Both the position numbers and the translations under genes were made by a program. The notes beneath the pieces are model-generated. The model did no database searches, had not been told where the DNA came from, and saw only the letters and a list, made by a program, of their open reading frames with translations. A DNA stretch of 64,000 bases from Gracilaria domingensis (Eukaryota; Rhodophyta; Florideophyceae; Gracilariales; Gracilariaceae): positions 124,001 through 188,000 of the forward strand of contig VCMS01000120.1 of NCBI GenBank assembly GCA_022539475.1. Reading direction: 5' to 3'. Positions 28,798 to 39,008 of this stretch are shown one piece after another; the stretch's first letter is position 1; every line of letters starts with the position of its first letter.

Positions 28798-31143
28798 ATG
28801 CGCTCGACGTACAGCATGTCGTCCATGTCTTCCACCCCCTCCTATCAACATGAACCGCCGCCAACCTCCTCGCCCGCGCTCTCCGACTTTCACGACGACC
28901 CGCTATCCTTCACCGCCATCGTGCCCAAGCACCTCCCCCACGAGGCCATGACCACCCGCTTCGTGCAGAGCAACATTGCCGCCCCCCGCGTCTCCTTGAG
29001 CAATTCCGCCGCCAGGAGTGACTTTCTCACCGCCGTCTTGGGCCCCACTTCTTTGGCGGACGATGCCGCCAACGACGCCGCCTTGATGACCCAACTTCAA
29101 ACCCGCGCCGCAATAATTGTTCGCCAAATCGCCGTGCCCATCGCCGACACTGACGACTTTGACACCGATGCGCTCGTCGCCTTGCTTGCCCTCATGGCCA
29201 CCAAATGGCCCTTGCTTCTCGACGTCATGGAAGCCGAATCTGTCACGCTTCTCGTCATTGACGTTATCAAGCGCTGGAGCCATCGCGTTTCCATCGTATC
29301 TCGCTGTCTTACCGCGCTTCGTTCCTTCACCGTCACCGACTCTATGCGGAGGCGTGTCATGTTTGATGGCGCTGTGCCGCTTACTTTGACGCTTATGAAA
29401 ACTCATGCGCGCAGTCGCCGCGTGCAAGATCGTGCTCTTGCGCTCATTGCCAACATTTCGTTTGGATGCGCCCATAGAAAGCGTGTCATTACCCGCCAGG
29501 GTGCTATTCCTGCCATCATTGCAGCCATGACCACTTTTTCGAATGACCTCAATATTCAGCTTCGATCGGCGTTAGCCATTCGTAATCTTACCCATCAAAC
29601 GCAGGTGAATCAGTATCTGGCTGGAAATGAGGGTGCTGTGGAGGCCATTGCTTCTGCCATGCTTCGTTTTCGTGGAAGTAATGTCAATCCGGAGTTGCGG
29701 TTTCAATGTATTATGGCTTTGGAGAGTCTTTGTCATGAGCATGAACGAAATCGTCAACGGCTTACAGATGTTGATGCTACCCCAATATCATTTCCTACCA
29801 CGCTTTGCAGTAGTACCAGTGCCGAACTTTTGAAACCTTCTCATGCCAATCATGATGATGACGAGGTTGTCAATGAAGACGGCGATGTTGTCGTTGAGGA
29901 GGAACAAGTTTTGGTTTCCGATGTCACTCCTCATTTTAGACACGGCGCCGCGTTGTGTCCTGGAAAGCTTGTGTCCAATCTCGTCGCATCACCTTCTGTT
30001 TCTAGCAGTGGCTACTCTGATCGAGCTCCCACATCTCCTTTATCCAATCGCGATCATTCGACGCCTGAAAAAGAGAAACAAGCTATTGAACAAGAGGAAA
30101 AGCCTTCCATTAAGAAACCCTCAATTATTCGAGCCATCATTCATGCCATGAGAAGAGACCCTGATGACGCCATGCTTCTGGTAACCTCTTTGTCAGTGCT
30201 GACGTTGATTGCATTGCATAACGTACAAGTGCAGCACAAAATCGGTCTGTTTGGAGGCATTCAAGTTGCCGTTGCTGCCATCAAACGACATCCTAAACAT
30301 GCGGCTGTTGCTGCCAAGTCCTGTGCACTTATTCGTTGCTTGTGTCTTCAAGAAACGAATCGACGACTGATTACTTCAGGATTGCCTGTCCTCATCTCTG
30401 CTCTGAAAGAGCATCGAAGCGTTCCAGACGTTGTGCGTGAAGTGGCTGCCGCGCTCAGCAACGCCGTTTTTGAAAATGAGAAGAACAGGGCTTGGGTTGT
30501 CAACAAGGGTGGCATTCAGGCCATCATCGAGGCTATGAACGACTGTGGCGCAAAAGATGTCATGGTATTGGATGCTGGCATATGCGCTATGCGCAATTTT
30601 GTCGACTCTAGCTACAGTGGAGCGTTGTCGGCTGTGAAGGATGGTGCCGTACAGGCCGCCGTAAGTGCGCTGGATCGCACCAAAGACGCTTCTACAAAAG
30701 GTGAGTGCATTGTTCAGGAGCAAGCAGTTTTGTTTTTGGTTGATGTTGCATCATTGGCACCGCAAGCAAAGAAGCACATGCGCGATGCAGATGCTGCTGA
30801 TTGGATTGAAAATGCTCTAGCAAAACTTTCTGCGGAGAGATATGCCGAGTTACATTCTGCAGCGGACAGTCTCATAGCGGAACTCACTGGACAGGGTGGC
30901 AATTTGTATGGAAAATCGAGGACAGCGAGTTCCGCGGGTCAAAGAGGGAGTGCAAAGCCCTCTGGGAGACCCCCGCGAGGTTTGTTTGGGGGCTTTCTTC
31001 TACCGAGACGCGCTGCAACAACGACGGATACGCGAAAGAGATTTGGTGGACGGAGCATGCCGTTGGGAAGCGGTAGGACTGAAATTCCACGAAAGGGCAA
31101 GCGGCTCTCCACAAGACTTCGCTTTGGAACCGCCCTTTCATAA
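28798..31143 (+). CDS. Armadillo-repeat protein, unknown role
   Basis: This intronless 781-aa protein has repeated ARM-type helices, for example GGIQVAVAAIKRHPKHAAVA, RREVAAALSNAVFENEKNR and GGIQAIIEAMNDCGAKDV. The repeats fall in two blocks, about residues 90-320 and 440-690, separated by an acidic/Ser-rich linker (HDDDEVVNEDGDVVVEEEQ). The last 70 residues are strongly basic and disordered, possibly a nuclear or nucleic-acid-binding tail. ARM solenoids are protein-binding scaffolds; I cannot assign a subfamily. It starts about 250 bases from the divergently transcribed tRNA-Leu. Confidence 0.8.
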   Translation: MRSTYSMSSMSSTPSYQHEPPPTSSPALSDFHDDPLSFTAIVPKHLPHEAMTTRFVQSNIAAPRVSLSNSAARSDFLTAVLGPTSLADDAANDAALMTQLQTRAAIIVRQIAVPIADTDDFDTDALVALLALMATKWPLLLDVMEAESVTLLVIDVIKRWSHRVSIVSRCLTALRSFTVTDSMRRRVMFDGAVPLTLTLMKTHARSRRVQDRALALIANISFGCAHRKRVITRQGAIPAIIAAMTTFSNDLNIQLRSALAIRNLTHQTQVNQYLAGNEGAVEAIASAMLRFRGSNVNPELRFQCIMALESLCHEHERNRQRLTDVDATPISFPTTLCSSTSAELLKPSHANHDDDEVVNEDGDVVVEEEQVLVSDVTPHFRHGAALCPGKLVSNLVASPSVSSSGYSDRAPTSPLSNRDHSTPEKEKQAIEQEEKPSIKKPSIIRAIIHAMRRDPDDAMLLVTSLSVLTLIALHNVQVQHKIGLFGGIQVAVAAIKRHPKHAAVAAKSCALIRCLCLQETNRRLITSGLPVLISALKEHRSVPDVVREVAAALSNAVFENEKNRAWVVNKGGIQAIIEAMNDCGAKDVMVLDAGICAMRNFVDSSYSGALSAVKDGAVQAAVSALDRTKDASTKGECIVQEQAVLFLVDVASLAPQAKKHMRDADAADWIENALAKLSAERYAELHSAADSLIAELTGQGGNLYGKSRTASSAGQRGSAKPSGRPPRGLFGGFLLPRRAATTTDTRKRFGGRSMPLGSGRTEIPRKGKRLSTRLRFGTALS

Positions 31144-31634
31144 GTGTGCTCCCCGCTTCCCACAACTCCTTCGTGTCAATCTCCACTCCATTTTCCTGCT
31201 TGATCCCCGCGCCCTGCACAGAAACTTGTTATCGGTCAGACTTATTTCGGGGCCACTGGCCTTCTTGTACATAGTGCTCCTTTTACCCAAAGTGCTTTTG
31301 GCAGCAATATCTTGCTTTCAACGCGCAAAAGTACGGCGATATCCTGCCTCTACCATGAGAAACGCTTGCGTTCTCAGCTTCCAATATTTGTTACATTCGC
31401 AATTCGGAAATGCTTGCGAAGCCAATTCTTGGTTCATTTGTATCTGCAATACCCTTGTACCTGTGAGTAAAAGTGTCCTTATGGAAGAACGCGTTTTCGA
31501 TCTGGTCTGCACCCTCTCTCTTACAGAGTCAGGGATGCCCAGAGCATCGGGTTAGTTTACCAAAGAAAGCACACCTCCGTATCAACCCAGTTCGAGCACG
31601 AAAACTCGATAATGTTGTACCAGGTCCAAAATGG
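31144..31634. other. Spacer between convergent genes
   Basis: The spacer lies between the stops of the ARM-repeat and RanGAP genes. No feature is recognised; the overlapping frame at 30896-31555 is a shadow of the ARM gene. Confidence 0.5.
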
Positions 31635-33038
31635 TTATATCTTTAGTCCTTTAACTTGTATCGCTACATCTTCAACTTCGGATGTAATCTTCTCTCCGAC
31701 GCCTATGGGGTCTTTAAGGTGCTCCTTTGCCGTTGATTCTATTTCGCGTTCCTCATCCACATCGTCATCTTCTTCTTCATCCGCACACTCCTCTTCTTCG
31801 CCTTCTTCGTCTTCTTCTTCTTCGTCATTATCATCCAGAGGGCCTAGTTTCTCTTCCAGGATACGTGTTAGTTCTTCTACAGCTTCTTCAGCGATAGAGT
31901 TCTTATCAAGGCGCAGCAAATTCAAACTTTCACTTCTGGCCACTGCGTTAGCGAGGGCTAACGCACCTCTCCCACCAATTTCACATCCTTCTAGATTAAT
32001 CAGTTCGAGATAGGAATTCTTCTTGATCCCCTTCGCGAGCCGCACAGCACCTGCGCTTCCAAACTCGTTGTCTTCCGCAACAAACTCCCGTATCTTGCTC
32101 ACTTTCATTAGCTCTGAGATTGCGTTTGCGCCCTCTACAGAAACTTCGTTTGCAGCAACATGCAATACGCGAAGATTTGGGGCGCCCTTTCGAAGTGCAT
32201 CGCATACAAGTTTAACCCCATCGTCCTCCAGTAGGCAGTCACTTACAATCAAAGACTCTAGAGCTGGGGCGTCAGATACAGCATCTGCCAGTGCCTGTGC
32301 TCCTTCTTCGCCAAACGAGTTGTCTGCCAAATTCAAACAACGCAGTGACTGTGCCAGTCGGGGTTGTAACGCGTTGCAAATGCGAACTGCGCCCTCTCTA
32401 CCGAGTCGGAGGGAGGAGAAGCGAAAGTCTTCCAGACCTGGGCTGTTTTCAACGATGGGTGCAAGAGCGACTGAACCCGGTGTCTCCAGCAGATTATTGT
32501 GGAAATGGAGTTTAACAAGGGCCGTTGGAGAGGTTTCCAAAAGCGCAGATGTTATGAGATCCCCTGCGTCCGCAGCCAGCCCATTGTTGCAAAAGAGAAG
32601 TTCCTTCAGTCCCTCTTGTTTGGTGAGCAAACTACCGATGGCACGAACACCTTTCGCACCCAAAGCATTGTCCGACAGATCGATTAGTTCAAGTTGTTTA
32701 CAGGTAGAAAGTCCATCAGATATGGTCGCTAATGCGCGTTTAGCTTCGTCTTCTGGACGCGAGGCGATTATGTCAGAGATATCGAGGCGGACTAAAGTAG
32801 GACTGGCCCTTTGCAATGCGTCGGCAGCCACTTGAGCAGCACCATCGCCAAAACTCTTCCCGCTTAGCTTGACAGATGTTACACCCTCATCAAGGCCTTT
32901 CAATAATTCCTTCGCGCTCTCAGTGGTGAGAGCCTCGCGTTTGGTGTGATCTAGGTGGAATTCAGTCATTAGCGAGCGTGTTTGGGGGTTTTCAAAGAGA
33001 GAAGACTGTCGGGATGCATCAGCAAACGACGGTGACAT
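31635..33038 (-). CDS. Ran GTPase-activating protein (RanGAP)
   Basis: This 467-aa protein starts at the ATG at 33038 (MSPSFADAS). It has about ten leucine-rich repeats of the RNase-inhibitor/RanGAP type (LELIDLSDNALGAKGVRAIG, LRCLNLADNSFGEEGAQALA). They are followed by the long acidic tail (DDNDEEEEDEEGEEEE) characteristic of RanGAPs. The Arg in IIASRPEDEA (about residue 95) lies where the catalytic Arg of RanGAP sits, just before the repeat ELIDLSDNA. RanGAP stimulates GTP hydrolysis by Ran in nuclear transport. No plant WPP or animal SUMO-targeting domain is seen. The frame extends upstream to 33197, but without a convincing start. Confidence 0.9.
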   Translation of the reverse strand: MSPSFADASRQSSLFENPQTRSLMTEFHLDHTKREALTTESAKELLKGLDEGVTSVKLSGKSFGDGAAQVAADALQRASPTLVRLDISDIIASRPEDEAKRALATISDGLSTCKQLELIDLSDNALGAKGVRAIGSLLTKQEGLKELLFCNNGLAADAGDLITSALLETSPTALVKLHFHNNLLETPGSVALAPIVENSPGLEDFRFSSLRLGREGAVRICNALQPRLAQSLRCLNLADNSFGEEGAQALADAVSDAPALESLIVSDCLLEDDGVKLVCDALRKGAPNLRVLHVAANEVSVEGANAISELMKVSKIREFVAEDNEFGSAGAVRLAKGIKKNSYLELINLEGCEIGGRGALALANAVARSESLNLLRLDKNSIAEEAVEELTRILEEKLGPLDDNDEEEEDEEGEEEECADEEEDDDVDEEREIESTAKEHLKDPIGVGEKITSEVEDVAIQVKGLKI

Positions 33039-33455
33039 GCGTATGTACAAATTTGAAATAGGGGCCCGCGCGTGGAATCTGACTTTCATTTTGGTTTCGC
33101 AGATCCATTGGACATGCCGGCGGCGCTGTTTCGGGCACCGTGCCACGTTGAATTCTCCATGACAGAATGCTATCCGGTTGTCGCAGATACGGTGCAATCT
33201 CAGCCGCTAAATTCCGTAATCCGTCATTGGTCTTGTTCGTGGTGCTCATCGTCGTCCACTCTTGATGCATGACACATCGAATTTCGGTAATCGAAACGGT
33301 ATAGGCGCTGGTAAAACGCTCTCTGTGGAAGGTGTCAAAGTTCTTTGGCACTTCGCGATACAACGATATTCGCGCAGGGATGCGCTGAGCGTCAAAGTCA
33401 ACAGAGTTCCTTTAGCGCGAGCTCTTTCGGAACTCTTCCAACCCTGTTTCCCAGC
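33039..33455. promoter_or_regulatory. Divergent promoter region, RanGAP / lumen protein
   Basis: This spacer separates head-to-head genes. No TATA box or other feature is recognised. Confidence 0.45.
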
Positions 33456-34298
33456 ATGAACTCAAGACCACAATCCCGAACGGCTTTTCTGACAATGACG
33501 GCGGCTCCAATGTCGCGGCGGAATGCTCTTCGATTGGCTGGCTTAAGTTTTGCAGCAATATGTGCTCAACGTCCAGCACAACCAGCCTTGGCCCTGAAGC
33601 CAGGGAAACCCAGCAAAGAAAAGCTATTGCAAGGAATACGAGAGGAGAAATCACAAGAGGAAATCGAAGAGGAAAAGGCAAGAATGGCTGAGGAGAAGAA
33701 GCAGCGCTTAGCGAAACAACGAGAGCTTCAAGCTGCAGCAGAAAGGAAAAAAGCAGGGCTCGAAGATTCCGGTGAGAATGAAGCCGAGATTGAGAGTAAC
33801 TTGAGAGGACAGTACTATTTCCCCACAGCGAGAAAACGATATCTTCCCAGAGTGAAGCTAGCATGGGAGATGCTCCCTGTCACGGAGAAAGCCGCCACAG
33901 AGAACCAGTGGCCAGTTGTGTCAGATTTCTCTGCGGGTGAATTGACAGATGCGGTTCTTCCGATGAAGCTTTATGCCAGCTCGCTTGCTGGTGGTGGCTT
34001 AAGCATTAACGCGAAATTCATCGAAGGTATGAACAGGCAAACGGATGTATACGAACGAGCAGTGAAACAACTGACAAAAGCAGCTAAACGTAAAGACACG
34101 ACCGTTGCTCTGGGAACGATAACCGATATGAGAGATGCTATTGCAAGGTACCGTCAGCTTGGTCATCTCGAAGCTCCTGATTTCGGAATCGGAGAAATAC
34201 CAACAGACACTCGTGTGGGATCTGGGTTTGCAAATAATAATTCTGCTCTGTACCGTAAGAACAAAACTGTACAAGAAGTTGCAGCAGGACAAACCTGA
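33456..34298 (+). CDS. Thylakoid-lumen-type precursor with twin-arginine signal
   Basis: This 280-aa protein starts at the first ATG (33456). A short Ser/Arg/Thr-rich lead is followed by a twin-arginine signal: SRRNALRLAGLSFAAICA with RR at residues 21-22, then a cleavage-like site ALA near 46. This bipartite pattern directs proteins through the plastid into the thylakoid lumen via the Tat route. The mature part begins with a charged coiled coil (KSQEEIEEEKARMAEEKKQ) and continues with a helical domain (YYFPTARKRYLPRVKLAWEM). The latter recalls small lumenal photosystem-associated proteins. I cannot name the family with confidence. Confidence 0.7.
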   Translation: MNSRPQSRTAFLTMTAAPMSRRNALRLAGLSFAAICAQRPAQPALALKPGKPSKEKLLQGIREEKSQEEIEEEKARMAEEKKQRLAKQRELQAAAERKKAGLEDSGENEAEIESNLRGQYYFPTARKRYLPRVKLAWEMLPVTEKAATENQWPVVSDFSAGELTDAVLPMKLYASSLAGGGLSINAKFIEGMNRQTDVYERAVKQLTKAAKRKDTTVALGTITDMRDAIARYRQLGHLEAPDFGIGEIPTDTRVGSGFANNNSALYRKNKTVQEVAAGQT

Positions 34299-34383
34299 CT
34301 AGAAGCACCGTATAGCCGGCTTGTAAACAATCTCGAAAGCGATGTTTGACTTTTGCGAAGATGTATTACAGTAGATATGACTA

Positions 34384-35266
34384 CTAGCGTACAGCAGATT
34401 TGAATCTATCTCTACATTTTGCAGAGCAATCGTTTTTGTTGCAATCGATGGCTACTTCTTCTTCCTCATGTTTCGTTCTTCTGAATGTCATGAAACCCCG
34501 TTGAAGTCCAGTGGAAACATCCACGGACTTTGTTGCTTCGACAAGATCCTGTAATTCTACCCAATGTGGGCCATACTGTAGCGTTCCGCAGATATGAAGG
34601 TCAAGGCAGGAAGTTTGTCAGATCCCATAACGTTTTTAATATCGACGTCGTCGTGATGCACAACAGAAGTTGGATGATGCATAGAAGGTTGTACCTTACC
34701 TTAAATCGTGCGGTGTCCAAAATAAGGACGCTATCACTTTGCTCGTCGTACGCAGCAACGGGGCTGAAATGACCGGTGCCCGTCTGTCCAAGTACTTTTC
34801 TATTATAAGAAGCAACAAGAAACTCAAAAGAGCCATCAGAACTGCCTTGCACGCAGCGTTTTACAAGGTTTCTAGCTCGCTCGATATCAAGATCTCGCCA
34901 GACTTCAACATGAGAGCCCTGACATTGAGCAGTACGAGCTAGTTGGTCGATTGTCATTCCTTTCGTTTTAACGTGTTCCATATCAAGACAACAGTCCAAT
35001 AAAGATTCGGCGAACCATCTCCAAGGGTGGGCCCAAACTCGTTTGGGATCTATCTCGAGAGCGTTGAGCACAGTAGATAGAGAAGTGAGAGCACAAAATG
35101 CTGGGTGTGACTGTGTTTGAAGCTGACTTATCAACGGAAAAAATGCTTCTGCGTGTTTGCGTTGCAGAGCAGAGGTGAATCGTTTTTTCCCTTCTTCCGA
35201 ATTAAGGTCTATGAGTTGTGGAGGAAGTTGCCTTCTGTAGAAAGACTTTGGCGGTGACTGGTCCAT
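34384..35266 (-). CDS. PCS: Phytochelatin synthase, two exons
   Basis: Exon 1 is 35266-34700 and exon 2 is 34575-34384. The 124-base intron (34699-34576) has a GTAAGG donor and TACAG acceptor, and the join is in phase 0. The 252-aa product has the papain-like catalytic triad of phytochelatin synthase: Cys58 in HPAFCALTSL, His166 in GHFSPV and Asp184 in LDTARF. Spacing matches plant enzymes. The conserved YxPHW block lies at the start of exon 2. The enzyme makes phytochelatins from glutathione and detoxifies cadmium and related metals. Only the catalytic domain is present; the short tail has a Cys cluster (DCNKNDCSAKC). Upstream of the ATG a pyrimidine-CAG acceptor-like sequence near 35320 may mark a further 5' exon. 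Confidence 0.88.
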
Positions 35267-35642
35267 GCCGAATTGACGTGAAACTCGTGAATCAAGAACG
35301 GAGCACGGCGCAACAGAATCCTGGAGGCAAAACAAAAGAGAAGCTATTAACCGTAGACAAAAATGTGTTCACAAGACGATGGTCAGTTTCTCAATGGATT
35401 GCATAGGCCTCCGACATCAGGAGGGCAAAACCGAAAGAGTACAACGGTACACAGAGAAAGCGTGTGGAAGGTTCTGGGCCTCGGCAAACAAGTCGATATG
35501 AAGTGAAGCGCACGTCGGCCCTAGTCTAGACACGTCTCTTGCAGCCAGAACCATTTGACGCAAGGGTTATCAAACCGAACTCCAGTCCAGGTCGAGGTGC
35601 ATGCGTGTGGCGGCAGCCAGGTGTGCAACAGAGCACTTCGCA
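35267..35642. other. 5' flank of the phytochelatin synthase gene
   Basis: No further gene is recognised up to the inverted repeat that flanks Copia element 1. The promoter of the phytochelatin synthase gene must lie here. Confidence 0.4.
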
Positions 35643-35661
35643 AGGTGCAAATGGCTGCTGA
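35643..35661 (+). repeat. Left arm of a 19-bp inverted repeat around Copia 1
   Basis: AGGTGCAAATGGCTGCTGA is the exact reverse complement of 41684-41702. Without the element the two arms would be separated by about 7 bases (CCCCTGG). Confidence 0.9.
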
Positions 35662-35908
35662 TGATGGTCTCCTAGTGGAATGCTGGCTGCTAGCTCGCAG
35701 AGAGGTAAGACGCGTGGAAGCGGGGTGAATATGTCAGGTATGTCAGGAATGCTGGGAGAGCCCCATTTACTGTGAGTGGCGCTAGTCGCCTGTTAAGTAG
35801 GGAGCGGAAGCCGAATGCTTCAGGGGAGGTGCCGAATCTCGATATGCATCGGAGGCAATCGGTCGGATATGACAGTCGGATTGCCAGCTGTAGAGCTGAT
35901 CATCATCA
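35662..35908 (-). repeat. 3' LTR of Copia 1
   Basis: This repeat matches 41425-41671 with two substitutions seen. The ends are TGATGG and ATCATCA. Confidence 0.93.
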
Positions 35909-35930
35909 CTGGCTCCTCTTCCTTCTGTTT
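35909..35930 (-). promoter_or_regulatory. Polypurine tract of Copia 1
   Basis: On the minus strand AGAAGGAAGAGGAGCCAG directly precedes the 3' LTR. This is the expected site for plus-strand priming. Confidence 0.7.
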
Positions 35931-36035
35931 ATCGTCTGTGCCACCTCACTCCTTCTTCCTTATCTTGTCATTGAAGACCGTTCCGTTCTGTCGTATAACC
36001 CATTGCTGAATTGGGTGATCGACTTTATTTGTGCG

Positions 36036-37601
36036 CTATAATTCGATTAACGCGCGACATGCCTTCGGTTTGGTTAGTCCGTCAGAGAGATTGTCGTTGC
36101 GGTCTATGTGGCCAATGTCCGAGATTTCTTCGCGGTTGTAGGCTTCTCGCGCGGCGCTCATGTCGATCATAAGCCTTTTCTCCCTCGTGTAGGTAGCCTT
36201 AGTGATAGTATCAAAGATGCTTTGGCTATCAGTCAATAAACAGAGTCGAATCTCTTTTCCCAAGCAATGCTTTAAGTCCTTTTTGATGATGTACGCGGAA
36301 TCAAAGGCGTCAGCAAAGGCGTATATTTCTGCGCCCAATACGGAGCGGACGATTTTTTTGCTCTTATACGAACGGTAACTCAAGATGTTGCAGTTGCCAA
36401 GGTGATTGCATAGCGTAATAATGTATCCAAGTTCTGATGATAGGTCGGCGTTATTTGCGAATGAGTCATCGGAGTAAACCCTCAAGTAACAAGTGTGTGG
36501 GTCGATGTCGACGTGCTTGATAAATAGTTGTGGAGTGCATTTCAGGTGTGTGATCATTTTGTTAAGCCTGGTGATGTGGTCATTGCAGTAGACTTCCTCC
36601 GTAATTTGTGCCATCTGTGACGTATTGCAGGCGATATCCGGTCGCGTGTGTATAATCCAATTGACTTTCATTAGGTTCGACTTGAATGCGCTAAAGTCTG
36701 CATCTTTCGGTAGCTCCATCAATTTCATGATTTGAGAGCGCTGATGCATCCCGATATGTTGCAGCCTACTCTCAATATGTACTCCAGCGTAGAGGAAAGA
36801 GTCATACGCCTTCGGTTTCGAGTCGAATTTCTTCGCCGTAGTGTCCGTTAAGCCTTCGAACTTCTTATTCTCAGCCTGTAGGCAATCGTCTACATAGGTC
36901 CCCATCACCCCATCAAGCCTTCCATCCTTTCCTTTCTTAGTGTACAGCGCCTGGTCGCTTTCAGCTTTTCTCATCTTGAGGTCATGAAGGGTGTGTTCCG
37001 TGAACGTATGGTTCCAGTAATCACCTGCCTCCGTCAACCCGTAAAGTGTACGATTCAGCTTCAATAACTTGTCAGGTGGGAGGTTCATTTCGCGTGGTGG
37101 ACGTAAGTAGAGCAGTCTGCCGATGGGTGGTGTTGACTGAATGTACGCCATTGTAATGTCTCGTGACCACACACGAAACTTGAATACCCGCGCAATGCAT
37201 GTGATAAATCGTATTGATTGTATCATTAATGATCGTTGTTCATGTACGATTTGCCTCTTCATCTTGTCGGTATGTCCTTGTGCGATTAACCGTGCCTTGT
37301 ATGTTGGCGAAGATGTTTCGGCGTTCTTGATGACGTACACCCATCGAGAACCGAGTATGTTAGGAGGTTCTCCTGTGCGGATGCATTCGGTGTCGGCTGC
37401 ATTGCGCGTGGTGATAGTCCAAGTTCCTCGTGCTGTCAAGCCCTCAATTTCTTTCTGTCGAGCTGGCTCAAATTGTGGCATGCTGCAACGAGAATCATGA
37501 GGTGTAAGTTGCTCTGTGACCATAATTATTGGTGTAGGTCGAGGGGTCGGGTCGTCCTTGCTCTTAAATTGGTCTAATTGAGCTCTGAATTGCTCGAGGA
37601 G
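36036..37601 (-). CDS. Copia 1 reverse transcriptase and RNase H part of pol
   Basis: This frame lies directly after an in-frame TAG (37602-37604) that separates it from the integrase part; the frame is the same. RT motifs include ILGSRWVYVIK, RDITMAYIQSTP and the catalytic YVDD (GTYVDDCLQA). RNase H motifs include YSDDSFANN and SVLGAEIYAFADAF. The first ATG of this segment is at 37523. It could be made by readthrough of TAG or be part of a dead copy. Confidence 0.9.
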   Translation of the reverse strand, partial: LLEQFRAQLDQFKSKDDPTPRPTPIIMVTEQLTPHDSRCSMPQFEPARQKEIEGLTARGTWTITTRNAADTECIRTGEPPNILGSRWVYVIKNAETSSPTYKARLIAQGHTDKMKRQIVHEQRSLMIQSIRFITCIARVFKFRVWSRDITMAYIQSTPPIGRLLYLRPPREMNLPPDKLLKLNRTLYGLTEAGDYWNHTFTEHTLHDLKMRKAESDQALYTKKGKDGRLDGVMGTYVDDCLQAENKKFEGLTDTTAKKFDSKPKAYDSFLYAGVHIESRLQHIGMHQRSQIMKLMELPKDADFSAFKSNLMKVNWIIHTRPDIACNTSQMAQITEEVYCNDHITRLNKMITHLKCTPQLFIKHVDIDPHTCYLRVYSDDSFANNADLSSELGYIITLCNHLGNCNILSYRSYKSKKIVRSVLGAEIYAFADAFDSAYIIKKDLKHCLGKEIRLCLLTDSQSIFDTITKATYTREKRLMIDMSAAREAYNREEISDIGHIDRNDNLSDGLTKPKACRALIEL

Positions 37602-39008
37602 CTACTTGTCGGAGTAGTGCGAGGTGGGGATGCACTGGGATAGGTTGAATTTGGATGTGTTTCCGTTAACTTCTGCGTGAACGTGCTTTCCATCCAAATG
37701 AATTACCTTGTGCGGACCAGTGAACTTCTTCTGTTTCTCCCGGTAGATGCGGATGAAGTCACCCGGGTTGATGCCGAAGTGCGCGGCGGGAGGCACTCTC
37801 GCTCGCAGTGCTTCGAGGATCCTAAGCCTCGCAACAATACTCGTGTATTCTTTGCGGGCTAGTTCCAAGGCGTTAAGCCGCTGCCGTTGGTCGGGCAATG
37901 AAGATGTACCACCGATTAGTCTTGGTAGTGTACCAAACACAAGAAGCGAAGGTACGAGTCCGTTTGGCCCCGTGGTGTCATTAATGGCCTTTACGGCGAG
38001 GCTGAGGTGTACTTCTTTCTCCATTGTTGGATATTCCAGGCTGATCTTCTGGAACGTACGTCGCAACGGTGCGTTGTACCTCTCACCGATGCCCAAACTG
38101 TTGTGGCTCTCCGTACCAGACAGGATGAGCTCGATTCCGAGGTTTTCGGAAAGCCTTTTCCAATCTTCCGAAGTGAATATGCTACCCTGGTCAGCTCGCT
38201 GTTTGTTGGGAGCCCCAATGTATAGCGTGAGCCAACAGGATAAAAATGCCTTCCACACCACGACTGCAGATTCGCCGTTTAAGAATTTAGCGTTAGAGAA
38301 TCCCGTCTCCATATCAACGACGTGCAGTACCGGGAGCTTCTTCCCATTATCGTGTAGGTACATCAAATCGAGCGAGATTTGATTGTTGAACACGATGGAT
38401 TCTGGGGGTATGCTCACTCTAAACCTGAGTGGTTTTGTGCGATACGTCTGACAAGTCCTGCAATTGTCAACGATTGTCTGCAGTAGTCTTCGTGTCGCAG
38501 GCGTGATCCGGTCAGGTGTCGCGCGCTTGAGGAGATTTAGCAGCTTCTCGGTCTGCGGATGGAAGAAGTTGAGATGCATCTTCCTTAATTCCTTCTCGGT
38601 ATACTCCGAAATTGCGGAATGCAATATCGAATTGGGCTGGCTCGGATTCCATTCAATGAAGACGTGGCCATTCTTCTTTGCAAGTTGAATGCTCCACTTC
38701 TTGTTTTCACACAATAGTCTATGGAGCTTCATGTCGAGTATGAAGTGCTCCCTTTCTCCAATGTCCAGTCCGATAAGCAATGGTACAGGCGCCTCGACGA
38801 TGTCAACATAGAGCGTCAAAAATGTTCCGTCAGGTAATGGAACGTTAACTTGCATTGTACCGAGTGAACTTTTGACGTGACCTCCGAACTTGAAGCGCTG
38901 GGTCGAGGTACTTAGCTCAATTGCCTGTGAGGATGATTGGCAATATAACTCTGCTTCATAATTGCCAATGACGGACTTACTGGCCCCTGAATCTATGCAA
39001 GCGCCCAA
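37602..39008 (-). CDS. Copia 1 protease and integrase part of pol
   Basis: Aspartic protease motif IDSGASKSVIG is at the N-terminus. A His/His/Cys/Cys zinc region follows (LNFFHPQTEKLL, NCRTCQ), and then the integrase core with acidic residues in SLDLMYL, RADQGS and GIGERYN. The frame is open upstream to about 39135 but has no ATG before the protease. How it is expressed after gag is unclear. Confidence 0.9.
   Translation of the reverse strand: MGACIDSGASKSVIGNYEAELYCQSSSQAIELSTSTQRFKFGGHVKSSLGTMQVNVPLPDGTFLTLYVDIVEAPVPLLIGLDIGEREHFILDMKLHRLLCENKKWSIQLAKKNGHVFIEWNPSQPNSILHSAISEYTEKELRKMHLNFFHPQTEKLLNLLKRATPDRITPATRRLLQTIVDNCRTCQTYRTKPLRFRVSIPPESIVFNNQISLDLMYLHDNGKKLPVLHVVDMETGFSNAKFLNGESAVVVWKAFLSCWLTLYIGAPNKQRADQGSIFTSEDWKRLSENLGIELILSGTESHNSLGIGERYNAPLRRTFQKISLEYPTMEKEVHLSLAVKAINDTTGPNGLVPSLLVFGTLPRLIGGTSSLPDQRQRLNALELARKEYTSIVARLRILEALRARVPPAAHFGINPGDFIRIYREKQKKFTGPHKVIHLDGKHVHAEVNGNTSKFNLSQCIPTSHYSDK

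Noticed and set aside
30896-31555. 219-aa plus-strand ORF
   Set aside because: Its first third is a shadow of the ARM-repeat gene and the rest lies in the convergent spacer with no recognisable features.
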